From NCBI GenBank assembly GCA_018389105.1, contig JACATO010000309.1, positions 434,001 through 498,000 on the forward strand: DNA of 64,000 nucleotides, in the 5' to 3' direction. Below are positions 13,701 to 25,700 of this stretch, in pieces. The notes under the pieces were generated by a model, which searched no databases, was not told where the DNA came from, and saw only the letters and a program-made list of their open reading frames with translations. The stretch comes from Nautilus pompilius (taxonomy: Eukaryota > Mollusca > Cephalopoda > Nautilida > Nautilidae). A program made the position numbers and the translations under genes. The number at the start of each line of letters is the position of its first letter. Within the stretch, counting starts at the first letter, position 1.

Positions 13701-16700
13701 GGATGTCAAATAATTTTATGATCATAGTTTGTCAGATGAAAGTTAAAGTGCTTCACTACTGAAGACTTTAATGTTACCACTAACGTGTACCAGGAACAAA
13801 ACGTTGGTCTATAGACTTATTGAAATGACAGCAAACTCTAAATATCATCTAACAAAATACATTTTTAAAAATAAAAGTAGTGATGAGTCTGATAGAATTG
13901 TTACTTTCTCTTGCTTCATTTATTTAGAAACAAGATGGTTATGCTAACCTGATTTGAATAGACTTCGTAATGTGAAACTTTAGGATGCCATGGTATAGTC
14001 TCTGTTATGTCTTTGTACTCCACTCCAAAACTTTAACCCTTTGTGGTTGCTGCGGGTAGACAACCACAACTGGAGTAACTTGGTTAATAATGGTGGGAAA
14101 AGATTTTCATTCTCATTCTGGGACATGCTGCTCAGATTAAAGAGACTTCACCTTTTGTGTCAAGCAAGCTCATATTTTATTCTTCATAGATGCTGATCTT
14201 TCAGCAGATGTATCTCTTGAAGATATAGATTTCTTTTGTGTATTTTTGTTTTTTAGTAAAAGATTCTTTACTATTTGTCAATCATTTTTTCTTGTTTGCT
14301 TTCATTGGAGGGATTTCTTATATTGTCTTAAAGTTATTTTTAAAAGATCTTTTTAATGCATCTGTTGTTGCTTTGCCTGCACATTCCCCACTATTTTAAG
14401 TAAGCTGTAAGATAGTGGACACCAAATATTTAACCCATTCTTGCCATTGACAGATTTTGTATTGTTGGTGACAGATTTACCCTCTTTAACAGCAAAAGAT
14501 CAGGGCATTACTGTTCATGATAAACTTAGGCTATGGTTTTACCATCAATTTTTAGTTTAGAGAGAGGGCAGCAGGCAAGAGAGAGACGTCGAGTAGTTCA
14601 TGCTTCATTAACCATCTCTCCAGAGACTTAGTTCTAGGAATGTTGAGGAGAAGCAGCTATCTACTGCTCTGACAGAGATGCTAATGCTTTTGAATTTGGC
14701 AGATTGTTGGTGTTGTTGTTGTTTTGTTCAGTTGGGCCATAAAATTATTGCAGAAATAATCTTGTTTGTGCCACCCAGAACGATAGTTAAAGTGTGTGGC
14801 CTATTGTACTTAGTCACAGGTAATGTGTGTGCCGTGCTTCAGGTGGGTGGTGACTGGTGACGGTGTGACAGTCTGTGTTGTCAGAAGTCATGGTTTCTTG
14901 GTTTTTTGTGTGCATACTCAGAATATCCAAAATAAAAAGAAATGGTTTGGTACCTGCAGATCTGATTGACTGAAAATGAAGCAGCAAAAGTCTGTTTTTA
15001 GAGATCCTGCCATCCACTGCTTTCTGAACCGCATGCATACATACAAACCGATAAACACCGTGACTGTTTCCTGATGTTGCTGCGAGAGCAATGGTTTATC
15101 CAACTGACGGCGGCCATTGAGGGTTTCTCTGTCAAAATGGCAGCAAGCAGACCTTACTTTAGCAAAGTGGATCACCAGGAGGCAAGCAGGGTTTGTTTTA
15201 GCCCCTGCAAGCTCACCCCCCCCAACCAAAGTAAGAGGACTATTAATGAACACTATTTTAAAATTAAATTGTACTATCACATTTGCTAGTAATTTCAGTC
15301 ATTAAAAATTCTGTTACTGAGAGATTTACAAACATCAAGCTGTTAGCCATCTTGTAAATGAAATCCCCTATTGTTAGTACCTGCAGTGATTTGTGTGTGT
15401 GTGTGTGCACATTTAAAACCCTTAATTATTTTGGAAATGTCTGCCAGGAGTTTTCTCAAATGTTCAAGGCCCTAACTGAGAAAGTAATATTTTAAATTGT
15501 TCAGATTATTTGAAATATTCAGGACCTGGAAAAACACTCATATATATATGTGTGTGTGCTGAATTATTGCTATTATTTTGCTCTCTCTTTCTAAACTAAA
15601 GAATGAGTTGGAACAAACGTCAACAAATCTGTTATTACATCAGTTTGTTATTGCTGATAGATCTACATTACTGGCTGTCAGCTGATAATAACATCTGGAA
15701 GATATCGCAGTGCAGGATGTTGACTTCCTTTCACCTTGCCAAGCAATGCTTACCTTGTAGATTTATATACATCATGTGAAAATTGATTAAAATTTCCTGC
15801 TGCTGCAAGAATTCAGGAAGTGCATATCATTTACCTTTTTTTTTTTTTATAATGATTTAGCAAACCTTGAAATGTCGATTCTGTGATAATTTGATATTTA
15901 AAAAGATAGCAAAAGATTACTGCATTAGCTAATGCAGGATTTCTGAGATAAAAGTATCCAGTTTGTGTCTGTTTTTTTGATTTATCGTTAATATCTTCCT
16001 CATCTGATTGTAGCTGACCTGCCAGGGATCTGCCATGACAGTTGGTTCTGGGTGAACTCCATGCTGCTATCTTTCTTGTTTCCAATCACTTTAGAGACCT
16101 TGCGTTTCAGCAGCCATCTCTTCTGTGTGAGTTACCTGCCACCCAGACATTGTTCCATCCTTTCTCCTCGAGGTTTTGTTTGTTTTTGTGTTGTGTGTGT
16201 ATTTTGTTAAAACTGATTTAAAGTTTTAATTACTTACTAATTGGTGGTGGTTCTGTCTCTCCCCTGGGTTGATTAGCCATTTGTATTAGCTCCACCTGGT
16301 TGGTTTTCGTCTTTCTGTTAAAAATTAGCTTAAGTCAGGGTTAGCTGCTGCTATTTTCCATTAACAGCAACAGACTTTTACCAGGAACCTGGCGGGTGGG
16401 CTGCTTGTTTTTAAGAGCAGTCAGTCAGTTTGCGGTGTGGCCGCTGTTTAGACTATTGGACTGCTGCCAGGGCTGGGGAGCCCTGCCTCGCCCCAACTAA
16501 CCAGCTGGGGAAGAGGTGGAAATGAAGAGTTTTAGTGGAGATTTCATTAGGCTTTTTTCTGTATGAAAAGGTAAATATCATCAAAATCACTGGCTCAGAA
16601 GGACCTGGCCTTCCACCAAGTACTACTATTCTTTCTCAACCCAGGATGTGATGCTGAGCCGTTGGCTCTTCTTCATTGTCTGCGACAGGTGATAGTGAAG

Positions 16701-19700
16701 CCATGTGACTTATAGACAGATGGACTTGGCCACAGTCATAAGTTTGAACCTACTATACAAAACTGAAATACTTCTAAAAATATACATATATTGGGAGACT
16801 GCAGGATTTATTCCAAAACCTTTAGCTGTATTTCAGTTACACTACATATATCAACAACCAAATAGCATCACAACTGTAAAGAAGAAATCCTTGTTTAGTT
16901 AGTCATCCTGGAAACTTCATAATGGATTGGCATCTTTTGGGCATCAAGTTTACCAGAAATTTATATAGAATTACAGTGGTTGTTTTGTCCCATTTCTGTT
17001 CTACACTATTTCTGAGTTATTGCAGATGTCTTTTTCATTGGTAAAAACTGTTAACAGCTATATTTTCTAAATGTCACCAATTTTCAGTAGGACTGCATTG
17101 GACGTGTTGTCATTTCCATCCTTTCTGCTTTCTTCTTCTTCTCCACCCAGTTCTCACTTGTTGTTATGGGTCACCATAGAAGACAGCTAGGCATTGATTG
17201 TGTGGTGTGCCAAGATGTGATACATACTTACTGTTTGTAATTCCTCTGTTTATGTGTTTTTTTTAGCTAGATCTTCCTGTCTTTAGCTGAGAACCAACCC
17301 CATAGCCAGTATGTACTTTTCGTGGCTTTGTCTGTGCACCAAAAAGATGATATCCATATAAAGTAGATTGAATTACATTTTGACCCTGGAGTGATTTCCC
17401 TGACATTACTTGAGTGTTGAGCAGTAACTGCCTACAGTCTGATACATGGTTAACTGTTAAAGGAGACCAACCCGCTGACCCTAAATGTCTTGTTTTCTGC
17501 CTCTCATTGTCTTGTTTTCTTTATTATATATGCACTCTTTTTAGTCTGGGTTTTACTTCCTGTCAATAACATCTTCCCACAATGCCTTCCTTGATCCGGA
17601 TGCTGTAAGCATCTAGATGATAATGTCACTATTTTATAATAGTTGCAAAGAAAATTGCATACAAAGTGTGAGGGAACTCTTTCAATACGTAGCTTGTGAG
17701 TCCTTGCATCATTTTAGAGTTGGAACCCCCTCTTTTTTTGATTTGGTATACAAGTAGGTTTTGATACCTGGGAGAGAGAATATGGGCAGGTGTTAGAGAG
17801 CCATTGTGGGAATTTGGCCATTTGCACCTCACCAAGCTCTAGAGAGTCTTGTGCAAGTTTAGGCTCCTGGAATCGCTCTGCTGCTCTTCTCTTAAATATT
17901 TCAGCTAGTTTAATTTTCCAGGAGGTATTACATTAATTTAATGTATAAAATGGTCTTGGCTTGCAGAAATGTTCTTTTCTACAATCTGAATTGTTAAGAA
18001 TTAATTTTTGTTTTCATGAGGTACAGTAAAAAAAAAAAAAAAAAAAATACGGGGCGCGTCCCTATGAAACCCGTCTACGTCGCATTTGTCTTAGCATCAG
18101 CAGCATTCTTCTAAGGCTGATTTCAATGTGTCTCTCAGTGCCATGTGGACCAGGTGAATAAGAGCTAGTGACTGCTGTCTGGAAGATGAGTAGCCCTGTA
18201 AGAGCTGGAGCAGTGCCGTAAGGGAGACCCGGTCTTCGCACACTGCCTCTTTTCCAGGAGTAAATCATGGAAATGTTGGGGCAAAATTCTTCTCCTCTTC
18301 AAAACTGCATTGAGCAAGACCTTGACTAAGCTACTCTGGGTCGAGAAAGCTAGGGCCGTCCTTCCACACCCCCCCCAACTTCTGGGTTATGCTCAGATAC
18401 CAACTCTCATCACCACGAAGTGATGTATCTTACCATTAGGCCTTCATTTTTCTGGAAGAAGGGAATAGCAGCTTTCTCATTAGGTCTTTGCCATCTTAGC
18501 AAGGGCATCTTCTGTCCTTGCAAATAAAATATTACACTTGATTTCCCTTTTTTTTTTCCATTAGTTTGATAGCCAACCATTTTTCTCAGTCATTCACATC
18601 TTCATTACCATCAAACTCAGTGCATTCCCTGCTCAAGCTTGTTATATAACAGCTCGGTGTATCAGACATTGAGACATTTTTTTGTGCATCTAGACCCTCA
18701 GTGTACCAAACCGTGGGTAGCCATTTGATGGAATGAATGCCCAGTCTCATGAATTTAGGACTGACGGTCATCGGTGATCAAATGTGCTTTAATAAAATGA
18801 TTATAAACTTGTTTTAATGCACCTCATAGATGGAAATTAACTTTATTTTTTAGAACTAGCATAGTCACCTGGTGAAGCAGTGATTGTAACCTTTTAGCCA
18901 AACTCGAAGCCTTTTGCACTGACTCACCAAGGATTCCATCTTTACTTCGTTGACTAACATAACCAACCAACTGGCATTTACATGGTGTGAAGTTCATAGA
19001 TTTTTGTCATCAGTCACTTAGAAAGCTTGGAGATCGGGGTCTTTGCTTGTAAGGTCAGCCCAAACCTGCAGTTGCTAAAACTACCGGCAGAACCATCTAC
19101 GATGTCTGTGACTAACTCTCAGTTTGGCTGGTGAGATTCTGAGATAGCAGCTGCTACCATCGTTATTGAAGCCGCTGACAGTAACTGGGGGATATGGCAG
19201 ACCTCACTTTGTTTACAATTTTGGCTGTGGTGGCCAGCAGGGGATTTTGGATTTGTCTGCTGGCGATTTCCTTTTTTAATTGTTAGTAGAAATAGATGTG
19301 GTTGTGTAGAACGGGTGTTTTTGTTGCAAGAGAGGTAGGTTACCATGTCCGTTACTTTAGGAAAATCTGAAAATCGAAAAGAAAAGGGCACTTTATGCTA
19401 GGGACATTGAAATAGCATGTTGTAATGGTGTCTGGGCCCTCGGCAGCTTCATTCAGACATCCCTACTACTTTAAAATGCTTTTCAGACGGACAAAACCTA
19501 CAGACATATAAAGCAGAAAATCTCCACAGTACCGGCCGCCTCTAAAAGTAGATGTTAGAATAGAAATGAATAAGCAACATTAAAGGAAATAAATTCTTTA
19601 AATATTAGATACAAAATTTTAATTCATACTGATAAATAAAAAAAAAAAGCTGTAAGTAGGGTAGATTTTAAATTGATGAGCACAAAAGCAGACAAAAATT

Positions 19701-22700
19701 CAGGTTGTTGCAAATAAAACGTAGATTGCTGGAGATAAAACTAGTGAATGCATAATAAGTAATTCTACCTGACTGACTTGGTGGAAGTAATTGAATCATC
19801 TGCTGAGCAGACGAAAAAGTGATAAGAAAACTAAATGTTTTAGTGCAGAAGGAATCCCTAAATTTCTAGACTATTTACATGTTGGATAGAAGGTGTAGCT
19901 TAGGTGAATGATTCTATAAAAAAAACCTGCCACTACCCCTGCTAGGAGACTAACATGCCTAGTTAAATCACCTATCGTTATGTAGGTAAAACTGTTAAAA
20001 TTCCAGATGTTTCCTTGGGGAAGCTTACCTTTTCAAGAATGACTTTGATTGGTGACGCGCCCACCACAAACAGGCGACTTTGGTGTTGTGATGAAAGGAT
20101 TACTCCTGTTGCTACTGGTTACCAGACTTGACTAATAGTAAAACAGCCCAGGCTATGATGATACCATAGTGCGTACATCTCTCAGATGGATGGGATCGAA
20201 TGGTCACTAATTCTGGTTGTGGTACATTAAGGTACAGTATTACTCAAATGCTTGCTGGTCAAATGGGAGTTGTACCACTACTAAGCGATCACTAATGTTG
20301 TCATCTCCCTAGCTAACTTTGGGTACTAATGAATTCTCTTTTCCCTTACTACCATTACTCATTTACCCATACTGTGTGCTGCTGCAGCACTGATGGCATC
20401 TGGCACCATTGCTGTTTTCCTGAACCTGCAAAGTAATTTAGAAAGTTTTATTGCAACATCAACACTAAACCTCTACTGAATGGAATTCACTGTGCCCTTG
20501 TGATCCCTTTATCAAATTGTAGATTTAGTGCTAAACCGTTTTTTTTTTTTTTTTGGTTTTCTTGCATATTTTTCTTCAGAAAGACAGAGCAATGCCACTA
20601 ACGTTTTTCTCTCACACGAGGAATAACTGAATTAGAGTAACATTAACGATTAAGGTAGCATTCTTATGGATGTGTTGTTAGGTAGATTTCTCTCCTCCAT
20701 ATGTCTGATCTTTTTTGTTATTGTTTCTAAGGTGACATGGCATTCTTGTCTGTTCTCCATATTTTAGCTGAAACACCGAGTTCTCCCTGGTGGCTTCCAT
20801 TCATGAGAACCAACAAATTTACTGCCATGGACTATGTAAAGTTACCATCATAAATTTGCTTATATATCTTAATGAAAATAAATTGTAGAACACCCTTAAT
20901 GATCATTGGCAAAATGAATTTCCCACTGAGAGGTGCCATGGCTGATGTACTGACATATCCCTTAAAGATCCAGTTCGAAGGTTAGTGGACCAATGTGGTA
21001 TACTTTGAAAAGGGTGCACATTTCAAAATTGAGGCCCCTAATGAATTATATTGCTCAGGTCACAGATTTGAAATTTAAAATGGCTTTGCAAGATTTTCTT
21101 TCAGAAATATTAAGCACCTCAGCACCAAGCTGTATGTGTGGATAGCAAAGTGCCTAGCATCCAAGTTTTCACTCTGCTGGAGGCTGACCTGGTTTGGCAG
21201 ATGCTTCCTGGTGCAGCTTATTCCCAGTGCTCAACGGAAGAGTTCCACAAGCCCCATCAGGCTCAGGACAGTGGTGACTATGGCACTATGCTGTTCGTGG
21301 AGGATGATCACTGGTCTGAGAGCACTTAGCTGCTGAGTGATGGTGATTTAGAGAAGGGCTGCTTTTGGTTTGCTGACCAAACACCAAAACTCCTGTGCAC
21401 TGTGTAATTTAAGTGACCTCCCCCAACCTAATCCTTGGTCCAAGGGGAACAATCAGCTGAGATGTGCATACAGGTGTCGCTCTTATGCAAAAACCTGAGC
21501 TGGTGATGCGTTAAAGCTGTGGAGATTTTTTTGTTAGAACTGTTACAAATGAATCTCTCTCCAAGGTGCACCAACTGACCCAACAGATGAGATTTGTATC
21601 ACTGGGATGTGGTCCTCAATTAAACTGGAACACTTAGGTGGGAAGCCATTATGTTTTTAGCACAGGTTTCCACAAAAATAGAAATTGCTAAAATTCTGAA
21701 AGGGGATAGAAATCAGGTTGTTTTTTTTTTTTTATTTTTAATAAACTATTAAGGCAGCACATTGCAATCGCCGATCTGTTTTGTTGAATATGTTTTGAAT
21801 GGTCGAGCAAAAGCCTCAAGATACCCTGTATTTATTATACCTTTCCCAGATGGAGTCCCATTTAAGGGGTCTGGTGGTAACTGCCAATGGTTTTGGGGGG
21901 ATGCTGTAGTTTAATAAAACAACAAAATCCCAAGACAATTTGGAAGCAACAACTGTTACCAACAGAATCTCCTTATTCCTGACTAGTGTCTGGCATCCCA
22001 GTAGACTGACTGATAAAAAGGAACAATGATGACGACATCCCTCTAGACATTTCTCTTATGTTTTCAGTGTGTCTGTTGCCATGCTAAAGGTGGTTTTAGT
22101 GAATACTGACGGAGTATAGATTCAGTCCAGCAGCAACATCAGGTGTGTCTGCTCTCTGAACTAGAAACCACCTGCAGGAACCAACCGTCTGTTTGGCCTG
22201 ACCTCATTAGATGTTTGCTCCGTAAGACTAACAATTAAAAAAGAAAGCAACTTTCCTTGGTTATTCTTAACTTCTGGTAAAAGTATTTAAAATATTTTAT
22301 TTCATCCAGTCTGGAGGACAGACTTGCTGTACTGATGCTGCTGTTGGCTATGTAATGAATGTTCTGCTTAAAGAACGAGTTTTTACACATCAGCTTTTCG
22401 TGAAATAATCCTCAGTTTGGCCCCTTTACTTTTAGCAGATGATTCAACTAATTTTATGAATAAATTGAATTTAGGGTTATTATGCATAGCATAATCTCTG
22501 CTGAAGCGAAGGAAGGCTGCAGTAGTGTGGCATTTGAACACTCAACAAAGAAAACCAGTTAATGTCTGATAGACAAGGAGAACAATCATAGACTGTTGTC
22601 TGGTCTGGCTGGGAGCTGATGCTGCTGTTTGTGCTTCTATCTTCCCCACTGATGGTTAGAGTTTTGTGAAATCTGGTTGAACAGCAGCTTATTAATGCAC

Positions 22701-25700
22701 CTGACTCTCTGCCTTCACCCACCCCACTCTGCATGTCATTTTGTTTGTTGTTTTTTTTTAATATCTTTCTGGAAAAAAAGCCAAGTAAATGACCTCTGGT
22801 TGATTTTCTATTTTTACCTTGACTAATTATTAAATAAAATCAGTGACTGAAGTACTTTAAACCTGTTTGTGCACATTGTGTTAGTTTATTAACAGGTAAC
22901 AACATCCTGTCTTTCCCTAGATACAAAAAAAATGGGGTTGTTATAGAAATGATGAATAATTAGTTTTCTTCTATCTTAAGGTCATCTTTAAATATAACGA
23001 TGACCTCAAGTGCAGTTTGTTTAATCCTTTTGGCTTGGTTAGAGAAAGAAAAACTTTAAATATTAAGACCAGTAATCTGCTTGCATGTTAACTGAGGGGT
23101 CAGGTATTTCAGCCAACCCTGACTTACATCAGTGCTATATATAGCCTCAGCAGGCTGTTTTCACATCTCATCATTTAGCATGATATTATTTGCCCATAAG
23201 AATGGACAAAATTTAAAAAAAAAATTTTTTTTCTTGTCCTAACTTGCAAAGGGAAATAATCTTCCTCTAAAATATTTTTTCTGATTACCTTTATATAAAG
23301 GAACAACATTATTGTACATTGTGGAATTCACAAAGCAAGTTATCAGGTTGCCAATAAAACTAGAGGAGACCTAGTGGCATCACCAAATACCTGGTCATAG
23401 ATGTCTCCTATGCTGGGTAACAACTTGGACTGGCCCAGATTTTCTACTTTTTAACTTACAGCATACGAGGTCTGTCGAAAAAGTATCCGACTTTATTTTT
23501 TCCTGTGGGAAGTAATGACATCAGGGAGCCACATGTATGGTTTTTGGCGGGCTTGCCGGATGCATCAGTCGCTGTCAGGTAGCCATCGTGTGAGGTGCTG
23601 TACTACTAGTCGTATTTTCATTTCGCCTGTGATGACGTGGAGCAACGATCTTGCATCAAGTTTTGCCAAAAACTTGGATACCCAAATGGAAACAATTCGC
23701 AAAATTCAACAGCCTTTTGGTGACAATGCCATGGGTTTACCCAAATAAAAGAATGGTACATGTTCAAAGATAGCCGCACATCAGTGGAGAGTGACCAGCG
23801 TTCCAGGAGGCTGTCAACAAGCCGCAATGCAGTTGTTATTGAGAAAGTGCAGACCTTGATAATTGAGGATCGTCATCTGACGGTGCGGGAAATTGGTGAC
23901 AAGGTTTGGATCAGTATAGATTCTGCACATGTAATTTTAAAGGAGGATTTTGGCTGGGGCAGAGAAATTTGTGCCAAAGCTGCTTTCTCAGGAACAACAA
24001 CTTCATCTTGAGGTTGCGCAGGACCTGCTGGATACTGCCAACAGGGAGCCTGAGTTCCAGAATACCGTGATAACTGGAGATATGTGGGTGTACAGATACG
24101 ACCCAGAAACCAAAGCTGTCATCACAGTGGAAGCACCCAACATCAGATGCAGAGAAAAATCAAGATGTTGACTGTTTTCTTAGACTACCGAGGCATTGTG
24201 CATCATGAATATGCACCAGAAGGAGACACAGTTACAAAGGAGTACTATCAGGAAGTCCTCCGTCTTCATGATGCAGTTCGGTGCAAGAGACCAGATCTGT
24301 GGGCCTCTCAAAACTGGCAGCTGCATCATGACAATGCCCCGGCTCATTCGTTGCAGCTGATCCAAGGTTTCTTGGCAAAGAAAGGCATTCAGAAATAAAT
24401 GGCCAGTGAATTGTCAATGGTTGATTTTTCTGGGTTCCCAAAGTGATAACTATATATGAGCACCTTAGCAGTACCGTTACCTTTTGGTGAAAAGGAGCAA
24501 AGAATTTTGTTGCTCAAGTTGTTGGAACCTGAGAATGTGATGTCATGTAGTAGATTTTGTATTGGAAAAAAAACAGGAGTTTCTCCATGACAACTGATTA
24601 CACTCCAAGCTAGCAGTAGAGAAATCTTGATGGTCTTAGGCAAAAGTGCACTTCTGTAAATTGGGTGCCTGCCTTCCATTGCATTAGGACCTAGTCATGC
24701 AGTGTTGCTTAGCTGTGTCTCTGGACACCGACTTGGCTTAAAGGTGAATTTACCATTGATGGTAGGGTCTTGTTTCTCATTCAGAGTTACTTTGGTCAGT
24801 TTTTGTTCAACAGAGGTGCTGTGTCAGTGTTGTTAATATTACTCGTTTTTCCAAATCTATGCTGCTTTGGGCAGCGTATTAGTTCAGTAGTTTGTACTAG
24901 ATGGCTGCTCAAATCCTAGCTAGGAATATCTTATTTTCAAAAACTTTTCTAGCTTGATTTCCTTGACCATCATGGTCAGACCATACTACATTCTGATTTC
25001 ATAAATATGATTATGTAAATGGCACCAACTCTGTTTTCCACCTCAGATGCTAAGAGGAAGAAAAAGGAATATTGTCATTAGCAAAACAATGGTTATAATA
25101 CTATATTTTATCCTTCCAGTGCATTATTTTGAAACAATGTTATTAGTGGGGGAGTCCTATCTCGACCACAAATCATTAGTAGGTTATGTACACGTCAACT
25201 TACATTTAGAACTTTTCTTTATGGAAGAAGGATAATTTGAAGAGATTTATTTCATCCTCAATGTTTTGATATTAAGTTAGGGGCATGCATAGAGTTAGAC
25301 ATACAATGGATTATCTACACATTTTTGGTTCTAGTTTGTTTTTCCTGCACCAGGCTCTTTAACTGCACAGAATTAACAAAGTCAAAACAAGTATCATCAG
25401 TTTAGTACAAGAGAAGTTTGTCTATAAGGTGATTGCTTTATTTTTTATTGGAAGCTTGTGATTCTTGGCCAGAAAGATGGTGGTAGTCTCCTACAACTCT
25501 GCAGCCCATAAAGTAATTAAGTTTTCAAGACGATTTCAGCACACTGGCTAAACGTCTGCTGCGATTGTTTCTCACGGCAGGCTCGCCTCGGTCCAGGAGC
25601 GCCGTCCTGAAGAAATTCCCGAACTGACCACTGATGACCAGCCAGAGTCGGGCGGAAAGGCAGCACTACCGGAGAACCCACAGTCCTGGGTTCAGTGTGT

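Larger units (their letters stand above)
10594..25580. other. 15 kb intron of the SRCIN1-like gene
   Basis: The two flanking exons join in phase, so no exon is needed here. I see a truncated mariner (23466-24389), microsatellites near 10807 and 15395, a 21-A run near 18027 and short T runs. A more GC-rich patch lies at 16381-16520. The open frames of 60-120 codons have no recognisable domains. Alternative exons cannot be excluded. Confidence 0.5.

Noticed and set aside
14918-15280. 120-codon minus-strand frame
   Set aside because: No recognisable domain, lies inside the 15 kb intron, and overlaps other chance frames on both strands.
18062-18268. 68-codon minus-strand frame beside a 21-A run, considered as a retroposed transcript end
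   Set aside because: The A run could mark a retroposed sequence, but no source gene, target duplication or domain is visible.
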